A stretch of DNA of 16,034 nt from an uncultured Pseudomonadota bacterium (GTDB lineage: Bacteria > Pseudomonadota > Gammaproteobacteria > Burkholderiales > Usitatibacteraceae). Shown here piece by piece: positions 1-7,453 of this stretch. The stretch is taken from the NCBI GenBank assembly GCA_946885905.1, contig CAMPHL010000011.1, forward strand, positions 1 through 16,034, given 5' to 3'. Numbering within the stretch: the stretch's first letter is position 1; every line of letters begins with the position of its first letter. Made by a program: the position numbers and the translations under genes. The notes below the pieces were generated by a model. The model was not told the DNA's origin and ran no database searches. It saw only the letters and a program-made list of their open reading frames with translations.

Positions 1-17
1 TGCGCGTGCTGGCATGA
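1..17 (+). CDS. 3' end of an upstream coding region (partial)
   Basis: Only the last four codons, reading R-V-L-A, and a TGA at 15-17 are visible. The stop overlaps the ATG at 14 in an ATGA junction, the same coupling seen at the following gene borders. DUF6691 proteins are commonly encoded directly after a YeeE/YedE partner subunit, so that is the likely identity, but nothing in these few bases proves it. Confidence 0.4.
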
Positions 18-427
18 AAGCCGCCAATGCCTGGACGCTTGCCGCGGGAATGCTTTTCGGGTTCGGGCTGGCCCTGTCCACGATGATCCGGCCCGAAGTG
101 GTGCTCGACTTCCTGCGCGGCGCCGACATGGGATTGCTCCTCGTCCTGGGCAGCGCCGTCGTCGTCACCTTCCTCGCGTACCGGCTCGCGCCGCGCTTCA
201 TGCGCCGCCCCTTCGCGGCGGAAGCGTTCCTTGCGCATCCCTCCGATCTGTCCGCCCGGACGCTGGGCGGAGCGGCCCTCTTCGGGGTAGGGTGGGGCCT
301 TTCCGGCGTCTGTCCCGGCCCCGCCATGGCCGGGCTGGGCGCGGGAAACTGGGCGCTCGGCATCGCGCTGGTCGCGATGGTGGCCGGCGCCTGGTTCCAG
401 GGCCGGTTCTTCGGAGACGCTCGATGA
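14..427 (+). CDS. DUF6691 / YeeE-YedE family inner-membrane protein
   Basis: A 137-residue, very hydrophobic protein with about four membrane segments (roughly residues 7-27, 36-56, 82-102 and 108-130). Two family-type signatures are visible: G-F-G-L-A-L-S-T-M near the N terminus, and G-W-G-L-S-G-V-C-P-G-P-A around Cys100. The YeeE/YedE (sulphur transport) family is known for conserved membrane-embedded cysteines that bind thiosulfate or sulphide-like ligands, and Cys100 sits in the matching motif. Proteins of this size normally act as the second half of a split YeeE pair, consistent with an upstream gene ending at base 17. It opens the visible part of a coupled operon. Family assignment is confident; the transported sulphur species is inference. 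Confidence 0.85.
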   Translation: MKAANAWTLAAGMLFGFGLALSTMIRPEVVLDFLRGADMGLLLVLGSAVVVTFLAYRLAPRFMRRPFAAEAFLAHPSDLSARTLGGAALFGVGWGLSGVCPGPAMAGLGAGNWALGIALVAMVAGAWFQGRFFGDAR

Positions 428-867
428 AATCTTGCCTTGCGTTGCTGCTCGCATGCGGCCTGGCCGCCGTGGGCGAGGCGCGCGCCTATTGCATCCAGAA
501 CGAGCTCGGCAATCGCGACGTCTTCGTCGAGCAGGACGAACTGAAGGACAAGCTGCGCGAGGATCGCATGCTGCGCCTCCTGCTCAAGCCCGGCCAGAAG
601 GAATGCTGCCGCAACCTCGCGTGCAATCCCGGCGGCCGCAGCGAATCCACCGTCGAGCTCCACGTGACGGTGCTGGGCGAGCCCGAATACAAATGCGCGC
701 CCGAGAAGGTGGAGACCGTCAAGATCACCGGCGACGGCCTCATGCGCATCCAGCGCAATCCCTACAAGAGCCAGCTCTCTCCCTATATCGTCCGCATCCG
801 CAGCGGCCAGAAGGACCTCACCGGCCCGCGCGGCGTCACCTGCCTCGAGAAGAAAGGAAAACAATGA
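424..867 (+). CDS. Hypothetical exported cysteine-rich protein
   Basis: A 147-residue protein that I do not recognise. The chosen ATG overlaps the preceding stop (ATGA) and begins a clear Sec signal: Met-Lys, a hydrophobic core to about residue 17, and likely cleavage after A-R-A (residue 21). The mature part has six cysteines (23, 61, 62, 67, 91 and 140), an even number compatible with three disulfides, including an E-C-C-R-N-L-A-C cluster. The body is hydrophilic with alternating beta-type stretches, suggesting a small periplasmic or secreted beta-rich domain. No catalytic motif is visible. It lies between a membrane sulphur-transport-like protein and a solute-binding protein in the same operon, so a periplasmic role is likely, but no function can be assigned. 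Confidence 0.8.
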   Translation: MKSCLALLLACGLAAVGEARAYCIQNELGNRDVFVEQDELKDKLREDRMLRLLLKPGQKECCRNLACNPGGRSESTVELHVTVLGEPEYKCAPEKVETVKITGDGLMRIQRNPYKSQLSPYIVRIRSGQKDLTGPRGVTCLEKKGKQ

Positions 868-1835
868 AACGCCGTAGCTTCGCCCTCGCAGCCCTCGCCG
901 CCGTGCTGCTGCCCGCCGCCGCCGTCGCGCAGACCGCCTACCCCGAGCGCACCATCACCATGATCGTGCCGTTCCCGCCCGGCGGCGTGGCCGACATCAC
1001 CGCACGGCCCGTCGCAGCGGCGATGACCAACTACCTGAAGCAGACCGTTGTCGTCGAGAACAAGGCCGGCGCCGGCGGCGGCGTGGGCATGCAGCACGTG
1101 GCGCGCGCCAAGCCCGACGGCTACACGATCCTGCTCGCGCTCTCGTCGATCTCGATCATTCCCGAGGCCGACAAGGTCCTTGGCCGCGACCAGATGTACC
1201 AGTTGAACCAGCTCGTGCCGATCGCGCGCTTCACCGCCGACCCCACGGTCTTTGCGGTGCGCGCCGACGCGCCGTGGCAGTCGGTAAAGGATTTCGTCGA
1301 ATCCGCGAAGAAGGCCCCGGGCTCGATCCCGTACGGCTCCTCCGGCAACTACGGCACGATGCACGTGCCGATGGAGATGTTCAACGCGTCGGCGGGGACG
1401 AAGACCCTGCACGTGCCCTTCACCGGCGCCGGCCCGGCGATCACCGCGCTCCTCGGCGGCCAGGTGCAGGCCCTTTCGACCGGCCCGTCCTCGATCATGG
1501 GCCACTACAAGGCGGGCAAGGTGCGCGTGCTGGCGACGTGGGGCGAATCGCGTCACCCGGCGCTGCCCGACGAGCCGACTCTGAAGGAGCTGGGATACGA
1601 CGCGCAGTTCTCGCAGTGGACGGGCCTGTTCGTGCCCGCGGGCACACCCGAGCCGGTGATCGCGAAGCTGCGCGAGGCCGCGCGCGCCGCGCTCGAAGAT
1701 CCCATGTTCAAGGCCGCGCTCGCGCAGGTGGAGACGCCGGTCCAATACCTCGACCAGCCGCAGTTCAAGTCCTTCTGGGACAACGACGCGCGCAAGCTCG
1801 CCGACGTGGTGAAGAAGATCGGCAAGATCGAATGA
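864..1835 (+). CDS. Tripartite tricarboxylate transporter (Bug/TctC family) substrate-binding protein
   Basis: 323 residues with a textbook signal peptide (M-K-R-R, hydrophobic core, A-V-A cleavage near residue 22). Mature-protein hallmarks of the Bug/TctC family follow: Y-P-E-R-T-I-T-M-I-V-P-F-P-P-G-G near the N terminus, a V-V-V-E-N-K-A-G-A-G-G-G segment, P-D-G-Y-T-I-L-L, a P-Y-G-S-S-G-N-Y-G-T ligand-loop region, and a late L-F-V-P-A-G-T-P. Length is typical. These periplasmic proteins capture carboxylates and related small organics, either for TctAB membrane subunits or as signalling receptors. No TctA or TctB is encoded here, so it is an orphan, as is common in Betaproteobacteria. It is joined to both neighbours by 4-base ATGA overlaps. 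The ligand cannot be read from sequence. Confidence 0.93.
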   Translation: MKRRSFALAALAAVLLPAAAVAQTAYPERTITMIVPFPPGGVADITARPVAAAMTNYLKQTVVVENKAGAGGGVGMQHVARAKPDGYTILLALSSISIIPEADKVLGRDQMYQLNQLVPIARFTADPTVFAVRADAPWQSVKDFVESAKKAPGSIPYGSSGNYGTMHVPMEMFNASAGTKTLHVPFTGAGPAITALLGGQVQALSTGPSSIMGHYKAGKVRVLATWGESRHPALPDEPTLKELGYDAQFSQWTGLFVPAGTPEPVIAKLREAARAALEDPMFKAALAQVETPVQYLDQPQFKSFWDNDARKLADVVKKIGKIE

Positions 1836-3598
1836 GGGCCGCGCTCCTCGCGGCCGCGCTCCTCCTTCCGATCCCAGCGGCTGCCGCGGAGCCCGCCCGC
1901 GATCCAGCGCTGCACGCCCTCTTCGACCGCGAGTTCAGGCGCGGCCTCGACGAGTTCCCCGAACGCGCCACGTTCCTCGGCATCGAAGGCTACGACGAGC
2001 GCCTGGCCGACCGATCGCCCTCCGCCGTCGCGCGCCGCAAGGCCCACGCCCGCGAGCTCGTGGGGGAGCTCGAGCGCTTCGACCCCGCCAGGCTCTCGGC
2101 GCAGGATCGGATCTCGCGCGAGGTGGCGCTGTACAACGCGCGCCTGGACGTCGAGGAGAACGCGATCTACGGCGACTTGCCGTTCTCCGTCACCGACTCC
2201 TTCATGCCGGTTTCCTCGACGGGCGGCCCCCACTCGGGCCTGGTGAACCTCGCCAAGGCGACGCGCTTCCGCACCGAGCGTGATTACGAGAACTACCTGA
2301 AGCGGCTCGACGCGGTGCCGCGCCTGATCGAGCAGCACATCGCCACGATGCGCGCGGGCATGAAGAGCGGATGGATGCCGCCGGCCGAAGCGATGACGAA
2401 GGCGGCCGCGCAATTCGCGCTCTTCGCGGCCGCCGACGCGAAGGCCACTCCGCTCTGGCGTCCGTTCGCGGAATTCCCGCGCGACGTCCCCGAGGCGAGG
2501 CGCGCTCGCCTCGCGCAACGCGGCGAGGAGGCGCTCTCGAAGAAGGTGCACCCGGCGTTCGCCGAGTTGAAGCGGTTCGTCGAATCGGAGTACCTGCCGC
2601 TCGCCCGCAAGCCGCTCGGCGCCATCACGCTGCCCGGCGGCGAGCGCTACTACGACGTGCGCGTGCGGCGCAACACGACCACGACGCTCAAGGCCGAGGA
2701 GATCCACCGGATCGGGTTGGCCGAGGTGGCGCGCATCCGCGCGGAAATGGACAAGGTGATCGCATCCACCGGCCACAAGGGCACGTTCGCCGAGTTCGTG
2801 CAGTTCGTGAACAGCGACCCGCGCTTCTTCTTCGCTTCCGCCGCCGAGCGCCTCGCCGCCTACCGCGACATCGCCAAGCGGGCGGACGCGGAACTGCCGA
2901 GGCTCTTCGCGGAGCTGCCCCGCGCGCCCTACGGCATACGGCCGATGGAAGCCTACGAGGGCGACAACGCGGACAACTATTCGCGCCCCGCCATCGACGG
3001 CAGCCGCGCCGGGTTCTTCAACGCCAACGTGAACAACCTCAAGGACCGGCCCTCCTACGAGATGGAGGCCGTGCTGCTGCACGAGACCGTGCCCGGCCAC
3101 CACCTGCAGATCGCGCGCCAGCAGGAGCTCAAGGACCTGCCGCTCTTCCGGCGCTCGAGCGGCTACGTCGCGTACAGCGAGGGATGGGGCCTGTACGCCG
3201 AGACCCTGGGCTACGAGATGGGCTTCTACAAGGATCCCTACATGCATTTCGGCGCGCTCTGGGCCGAGGCGATGCGCGCATGCCGCCTGGTGATCGACAC
3301 CGGCATCCACACCAAGGGCTGGGGCCGCGAGCAATCGATCCGCTACATGATGGACAACGCGGGCCTCAAGCCCGGGTTCGCCACCTCGGAGATCGACCGC
3401 TACATCAACACGCCCGGGCAGGCGCTGGGCTACAAGATCGGCGAGCTGCGGATCAAGGCGATGCGGGCGAAAGCCCGCGAGGCGCTGGGCGAGCGCTTCG
3501 ACCTGCGCCGCTTCCACAACGCCGTGCTGGACGACGGGCCCCTGCCCCTCACCGTGCTCGAATCCAGGATCGACGAATGGATCGACAAGCAGCGCTGA
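1832..3598 (+). CDS. DUF885 family exported putative zinc metallopeptidase, copy 1
   Basis: 588 residues, starting at an ATG that overlaps the previous stop. A short signal peptide is evident (M-R-A-A-L-L-A-A-A-L-L-L-P, cleavage near A-A-A-E). The C-terminal half carries the DUF885 zinc-site signature HETVPGHH (His417, Glu418, Gly422, His423, His424), followed by A-Y-S-E-G-W with Glu450 as a plausible third ligand. Other family markers are P-Y-G-I-R-P-M-E-A-Y, G-S-R-A-G-F-F, and a late I-D-R-Y-I-N-T-P-G-Q-A-L-G-Y-K-I-G. DUF885 members are regarded as zinc-dependent, gluzincin-like peptidases, usually lipoproteins or periplasmic proteins; specificity is unknown. A full-length paralogue follows directly, so this is a tandem duplication. 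This copy retains a segment around residues 203-234 (P-L-W-R-P-F and onward) that the second copy lacks. Confidence 0.92.
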   Translation: MRAALLAAALLLPIPAAAAEPARDPALHALFDREFRRGLDEFPERATFLGIEGYDERLADRSPSAVARRKAHARELVGELERFDPARLSAQDRISREVALYNARLDVEENAIYGDLPFSVTDSFMPVSSTGGPHSGLVNLAKATRFRTERDYENYLKRLDAVPRLIEQHIATMRAGMKSGWMPPAEAMTKAAAQFALFAAADAKATPLWRPFAEFPRDVPEARRARLAQRGEEALSKKVHPAFAELKRFVESEYLPLARKPLGAITLPGGERYYDVRVRRNTTTTLKAEEIHRIGLAEVARIRAEMDKVIASTGHKGTFAEFVQFVNSDPRFFFASAAERLAAYRDIAKRADAELPRLFAELPRAPYGIRPMEAYEGDNADNYSRPAIDGSRAGFFNANVNNLKDRPSYEMEAVLLHETVPGHHLQIARQQELKDLPLFRRSSGYVAYSEGWGLYAETLGYEMGFYKDPYMHFGALWAEAMRACRLVIDTGIHTKGWGREQSIRYMMDNAGLKPGFATSEIDRYINTPGQALGYKIGELRIKAMRAKAREALGERFDLRRFHNAVLDDGPLPLTVLESRIDEWIDKQR

Positions 3599-5295
3599 GG
3601 CGGTTCCGGCTCGTTCTCTTGGCTGCGTGGGCGGCCGGGACATTGGCCGCCGCGGCGGCGGAGCCGGGGCGCAACGCCGAGCTGCACGCGCTCTTCGAAC
3701 GCGAGTTCATGAACTCCGTCGAGGAAGCGCCCGAGCTCGGGACCTACCTGGGCCTCGACGGCTACGACGCCCGGGTGACCGACCTCTCGCCCGAGGCGAT
3801 CGCGCGCCGCAACGCGCGCGTGGCGAAGGTGAAGGCCGAGATCGCCCGCTTCGACCCGAAGGCGCTCAACCGCCAGGACCGGATTTCGATCGAGGTGTTC
3901 GTCGAGCGCCTCGAGCGCTCCGAGCGCGAGCTCTCCTTCTACGAGGGGCTGCCCTTCGGACCGTCCGACGGATGGTCGCGCGTGTCCTCCATGGGCGGCC
4001 CGCAATTCACGCTCCCGTTCATCGTTCGCGCCACGCGCTTTCGCGGCCTGGCCGACTACGAGAACTACCTGAAGCGCCTCGAGGCCCTGCCGCGGCAGCT
4101 CTCGCAGGAAATGGACCTCATGCGCGCCGGCATGAAATCGGGCTGGATGCCGCCGCGCGAGGCGATGCAGCGGGTGCCCGCGATGCTGGAGACTTTCGCC
4201 GCGGCGAGCCGCAAGGTCCTCGGGCAGGGCGTGCATCCAGCCTTCGCGGCGCTCAAGCGCTTCATGGAAGCCGAGTACATCCCCGCATGCCGCGACAAGC
4301 TGGCGGCCTCGACGCTTCCGGGCGGGCCGGCGTACTACGGCCACCTCATGCGCTCGCAGACGACCACCGCGTTGAACGCGCAAGAGGTGCACGCGCTGGG
4401 GTTGAAGGAGGTTGCGCGCATCCGCGCGGCGATGGACGAGGTGATCGCGACAACGGGCTTCAAGGGCACGTTCGCGGAGTTCAACGCCTTCATCTACAAG
4501 GACAAGCGGTTCTTCTTCGGCAAGCCCGAGGAGCGCCTGCGCGCCTACCGCGACATCGCCAAGCGCGCGGACGCCGAGCTGCCGAAGCTCTTCGCGGAGC
4601 TCCCGCGCATGCCCTACGGCATCCGCGCGATGGAAGCCTACGAGGGCGACAACTCCGATTACTACTCGGGTCCGGCGCTCGACGGCTCGCGCGCCGGGTT
4701 CTTCTCGGCCAACGTGAACAAGCTCGAGAACCGGCCCTCGTGGGAGATGGAGGCGACGCTCCTGCACGAAGCGGTGCCCGGCCACCACCTGCAGATCGCA
4801 CGCGCGCTGGAGCTGGGGGACCTGCCGCGGTTTCGGCGGGCCGGCGGATTCACCGCGTATTCGGAAGGCTGGGCGCTCTACGCCGAGAGCCTGGGCTTCG
4901 ACATGGGCTTCTACAAGGACCCGTACCAGCACTTCGGGCGCCTGGTGCTCGAGATGCTGCGCGCAGTCCGGCTGGTGATCGATACCGGCATCCATGCGAA
5001 AGGCTGGACGCGGGAGCGATCGATCGCGTATTTCGTCGACAACGGCGCGGGCGGGCGCGATTACGCCGAGGCGGAGGTCGACCGCTACATCGTATTGCCG
5101 GGCCAGGCGCTGGCGTACAAGATCGGCGAGCTGCGCATCCGCGCGCTGCGCGAAAAAACCCGCTCCGCGCTGGGCGGGCGCTTCGACTTGCGCCGCTTCC
5201 ATAATGTGGTGCTGGACGACGGCGCCCTGCCGCTCGACGTGCTCGAGCGGCGCGTCGACGAGTGGATCAACAACGAGAAAGGACGCAAATCGTGA
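3577..5295 (+). CDS. DUF885 family exported putative zinc metallopeptidase, copy 2
   Basis: 572 residues, clearly paralogous to the preceding gene along its whole length. The ATG at 3577 lies 22 bases inside the upstream gene. It is the only upstream ATG giving a sensible N terminus: a basic stretch (M-D-R-Q-A-A-L-R-R-F-R) followed by a hydrophobic signal core and an A-A-A-A-E-P cleavage region. The zinc motif HEAVPGHH is intact (His397, Glu398, His403, His404), with A-Y-S-E-G-W supplying Glu430. Compared with copy 1, a block of roughly 25-30 residues in the middle is absent: after F-A-A-A-S-R-K-V-L it goes straight to V-H-P-A-F. Since catalytic residues are kept, both copies may be active with different specificity. 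Translational coupling suggests matched expression. Confidence 0.91.
   Translation: MDRQAALRRFRLVLLAAWAAGTLAAAAAEPGRNAELHALFEREFMNSVEEAPELGTYLGLDGYDARVTDLSPEAIARRNARVAKVKAEIARFDPKALNRQDRISIEVFVERLERSERELSFYEGLPFGPSDGWSRVSSMGGPQFTLPFIVRATRFRGLADYENYLKRLEALPRQLSQEMDLMRAGMKSGWMPPREAMQRVPAMLETFAAASRKVLGQGVHPAFAALKRFMEAEYIPACRDKLAASTLPGGPAYYGHLMRSQTTTALNAQEVHALGLKEVARIRAAMDEVIATTGFKGTFAEFNAFIYKDKRFFFGKPEERLRAYRDIAKRADAELPKLFAELPRMPYGIRAMEAYEGDNSDYYSGPALDGSRAGFFSANVNKLENRPSWEMEATLLHEAVPGHHLQIARALELGDLPRFRRAGGFTAYSEGWALYAESLGFDMGFYKDPYQHFGRLVLEMLRAVRLVIDTGIHAKGWTRERSIAYFVDNGAGGRDYAEAEVDRYIVLPGQALAYKIGELRIRALREKTRSALGGRFDLRRFHNVVLDDGALPLDVLERRVDEWINNEKGRKS
5275..5283 (+). promoter_or_regulatory. Ribosome binding site deciding a GTG start
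   Basis: GAGAAAGGA lies 8 bases before the GTG at 5292, a good Shine-Dalgarno placement. An in-frame ATG at 5262 would add ten mostly polar residues ahead of the signal peptide and lies before this site. The site therefore favours GTG 5292, which also gives a GTGA overlap with the previous stop. Confidence 0.65.
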
Positions 5296-6185
5296 AACAG
5301 CTCCTCGCCATCGCCGCTTTCGCGCTCGCCGCGCTTCCCGCGCCGGCACAGCAGTACTTCTCCAAGGTCGAGATCAAGGCCACGAAGCTCACCGGCACCA
5401 CGTACATGCTCACCGGCGCGGGCGGCAACATCGGCCTCTCGGCCGGCGAGGACGCGGTGTTCGTGATCGACGACCAGTTCGCGCCGCTCACGCCGAGGAT
5501 CCTGGCGGCCATCGCCGCGATCACGCCCAAGCCGGTGAAGTTCGTGTTGAACACCCACTGGCACTTCGACCACACGGGCGGCAACGAGAACCTCGGCAAG
5601 GCCGGCGCGATCATCGTGGCGCACCAGAAAGTGCGCAAGCGCATGAGCACCGACGAGGTGATCGTATTCATCAACATGAAGACCAGGCCCGACCCGAAGG
5701 AGGCGCTGCCGGTGCTCACGTTCTCGGCCGACATGACCTTCCACATCAACGGCGAGGAAGTGCGCGCGATCCACATGCCCAATGCCCACACCGACGGCGA
5801 CTCGGTCGTGCACTTCACCGGCTCGGACGTCGTGCACATGGGCGACATCTACTTCAACGGGTTCTATCCGTTCATCGATGCCGAAAGCGGCGGTTCGGCC
5901 GACGGCGTGGTCGCCGCCTGCGACAAGGTGCTCGCGTTCGTCACCGACAAGACCAGGATCATCCCGGGGCACGGGCCGCTTTCGAACGCCGCCGAGCTCA
6001 AGGCCTACCGCGATGTCGTCGCGACCGTCTCCTCGCGCGTGAAGGCGCTCGTGGCCCAGGGCAGGACGCTGGAGGAGATCAAGGCCGCGGGCGTTTCGAA
6101 GGAGTTCGACGAGAAATGGGGCAAGGGCTTCATCAAGTCCGAGCGCTTCGCCGAGATGCTCGCCCGCCCCTTGCTGAAGCGTTGA
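5292..6185 (+). CDS. Exported metallo-beta-lactamase-fold hydrolase
   Basis: 297 residues from a GTG start that overlaps the upstream TGA. The start is followed by a short signal peptide (K-Q-L-L-A-I-A-A-F-A-L-A-A-L-P-A-P-A, cleavage near A-Q-Q). The MBL zinc site is complete: HWHFDH at residues 89-94, His166 in N-A-H-T-D-G-D, Asp185 in H-M-G-D, and His227 in I-P-G-H-G-P. This di-zinc arrangement occurs in glyoxalase II-like, B3-lactamase-like and many uncharacterised hydrolases. Nothing visible singles out beta-lactam hydrolysis, so a general MBL-fold hydrolase is the safe call. It is the last gene of the coupled operon; about 106 bases with a new promoter follow. Substrate unknown. Confidence 0.92.
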   Translation: MKQLLAIAAFALAALPAPAQQYFSKVEIKATKLTGTTYMLTGAGGNIGLSAGEDAVFVIDDQFAPLTPRILAAIAAITPKPVKFVLNTHWHFDHTGGNENLGKAGAIIVAHQKVRKRMSTDEVIVFINMKTRPDPKEALPVLTFSADMTFHINGEEVRAIHMPNAHTDGDSVVHFTGSDVVHMGDIYFNGFYPFIDAESGGSADGVVAACDKVLAFVTDKTRIIPGHGPLSNAAELKAYRDVVATVSSRVKALVAQGRTLEEIKAAGVSKEFDEKWGKGFIKSERFAEMLARPLLKR

Positions 6186-6242
6186 CGAGGGCCCTCTGTA
6201 GGAGGAGGCCTACGTTGCGCCTGTAAGATCGTGAAGCCGGCC

Positions 6243-6258
6243 TGTGACGTGGGTCATA
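6243..6258 (+). promoter_or_regulatory. CRP/FNR-like activator dyad, centred at -41.5
   Basis: TGTGAC-GTGG-GTCATA is a 16-base near-palindrome with arms TGAC/GTCA and one outer mismatch. Its centre is at 6250.5. If transcription starts at the A of ATG 6292, as the -10 predicts, that is exactly -41.5, the canonical class II position for CRP/FNR-type activators. The identity of the regulator is inference. Confidence 0.5.
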
Positions 6259-6279
6259 GCGACCTCGCGGGCGCAGGCC

Positions 6280-6291
6280 TAGATTGGGTTC
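6280..6291 (+). promoter_or_regulatory. -10 element and leaderless start for the GGDEF gene
   Basis: TAGATT at 6280-6285 is a good -10 hexamer. Six bases separate it from ATG 6292, so the predicted transcript starts at or next to the initiation codon. There is no purine-rich Shine-Dalgarno ahead of the ATG (the preceding bases are GATTGGGTTC), which agrees with leaderless translation. No convincing -35 is present, as expected of a class II activated promoter. Confidence 0.5.
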
Positions 6292-7452
6292 ATGGTCGAC
6301 ATCTTCACCCTTCTCGCCCTCCTCGCCGCCGCGGACGCAGCGCTTGCGGTCGCGATATGGTTTGGAACGGGGGGCCGCCGCAACGGTGTCGTGCAGTGGT
6401 CCGGGTCACTCGCCGCGCGCGCGATCGCGCTCACGCTGCTGCTTGGCGCGGCCCAGCCGCAGGCGGGGGGGATCGCGCTGGGCGCGGGCCTGCTCGCGTT
6501 GTCCGTGACGTTGCAGGCCGCGGCGCTGCTCGCCTTCGCCGGCCGGCAGCTGCCCTCCTGGGTTCATACCACCGCCCTGGCGGCTATCGCGGTTCCCATC
6601 CAGATGCTCGCCAGCGACCCCGCGCCCGCGATGCTCTTCGGCGGCGTCATGCTGGGCGTGCTGCTCGCGCTGACCGCCGGGCTGGCGTGGCAGGTCGTGG
6701 GAGATGTGGTCGACCGCGCCCGCAAGCTGATGGTGGGCGCGCTCGGGCTCGCCGCGCTCATGCTGGCGTGGCGTGGAATCTCCGCCGTCTTCGTGGCCGA
6801 GCCGGCCCGGGTGCTGCTCACGCCTTCCGGCGCCTCGGCCGTCCTGGTCGTCGCGGGGATCGCGGCGTTGCTTGCTTCCAGCTTCGCGTTCCTCCTGCTG
6901 CACCAGTCGCGTGCGCAGGCCGAAGCGACGCGGCTCGCGACCACCGATCCGCTGACCGGCGCCTACAACCGGCGCACGTTCCACGAGCTCGCCGAGCGGG
7001 AGATGTCGCGCGCCCGCCGCGCCAGCCAGCCGCTGTCGATCATCATGCTGGACGTGGACCACCTGCGCCGCCTGAACGACGACTACGGCCACCGGGCCGG
7101 GGACGAGGTGCTGCAACGCATCGCGGACCTCGTGCGCACCGCGCTTCGCAAGGAGGACATGCTGGTGCGCTTCGGCGGCGAGCAGTTCCTCGTGATCCTG
7201 CCGGAGGTCTCCGGCCCCGGCGCCGTCGTGGTCGCCGGCCGCATTCGTCGCGCGGTGTCAGACACCACGATCGAAGCCGCGGGCCACGCCCTCCAGGTCA
7301 CCGTGAGCCTGGGCGTCGCCGCCCGCCTCGACGAAGGCCCGGAGAGCGTGGACGGCCTCGTCGCCCGCGCCGAGTCCGCCCTGGCGCTCGCCAAGCAGCG
7401 TGGCCGCAACCGCGTGGTCGCGCTTTCGCTCGGGAGGTCAATCGCAGCGTAG
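6292..7452 (+). CDS. Membrane-anchored GGDEF domain protein (putative diguanylate cyclase, GGEQF variant)
   Basis: 386 residues. The N-terminal ~205 residues form about six or seven hydrophobic helices, a probable membrane sensor of no family I recognise. The GGDEF domain begins near D-P-L-T-G-A-Y-N-R-R. The metal-site Asp254 (D-V-D-H-L) and the N-D-D-Y-G-H-R-A-G-D-E-V-L segment are present. The signature reads G-G-E-Q-F at 295-299 rather than GG(D/E)EF, so the fourth acidic residue is Gln298. An RxxD inhibitory-site motif (Arg286 to Asp289) lies five residues before it, as in feedback-inhibited cyclases. It may be a weak cyclase, a c-di-GMP-binding regulator or still active. The gene stands alone behind its own promoter and ends just before a palindromic terminator-like repeat. 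Confidence 0.9.
   Translation: MVDIFTLLALLAAADAALAVAIWFGTGGRRNGVVQWSGSLAARAIALTLLLGAAQPQAGGIALGAGLLALSVTLQAAALLAFAGRQLPSWVHTTALAAIAVPIQMLASDPAPAMLFGGVMLGVLLALTAGLAWQVVGDVVDRARKLMVGALGLAALMLAWRGISAVFVAEPARVLLTPSGASAVLVVAGIAALLASSFAFLLLHQSRAQAEATRLATTDPLTGAYNRRTFHELAEREMSRARRASQPLSIIMLDVDHLRRLNDDYGHRAGDEVLQRIADLVRTALRKEDMLVRFGGEQFLVILPEVSGPGAVVVAGRIRRAVSDTTIEAAGHALQVTVSLGVAARLDEGPESVDGLVARAESALALAKQRGRNRVVALSLGRSIAA
7254..7266. repeat. Intragenic copy of the 13-bp palindrome
   Basis: GGTGTCAGACACC occurs exactly inside the GGDEF coding sequence, read as codons for V-S-D-T. It is identical in core, on the opposite strand, to the intergenic copies at 7460 and 7499, but lacks their A/T-rich flanks. 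Confidence 0.7.
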
Positions 7453-7453
7453 T

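Noticed and set aside
432..1835. Long open frame beginning at 432 ahead of the TctC-like protein.
   Set aside because: The first 144 codons are an Arg/Pro-rich shadow of the 424-867 gene; the real start is ATG 864 with a signal peptide.
1553..5349. Long minus-strand open frames opposite the two DUF885 genes.
   Set aside because: Composition is Arg/Ala/Val/His-rich without motifs; they mirror the GC-biased third positions of the real + strand genes.
5292..6185. Beta-lactamase (antibiotic resistance) annotation.
   Set aside because: Only the general MBL zinc motif is seen, with nothing specific to beta-lactam hydrolysis; context suggests housekeeping or catabolic use.
6187..6213. Palindrome GAGGGCCCTC followed by a GTAGG/CCTAC hairpin whose loop reads AGGAGG, then TTG-CGC-CTG-TAA as a three-codon ORF.
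   Set aside because: There is no T tract for a terminator. The tiny ORF lies before the predicted GGDEF transcript start and has no further support, so it is most likely coincidence.
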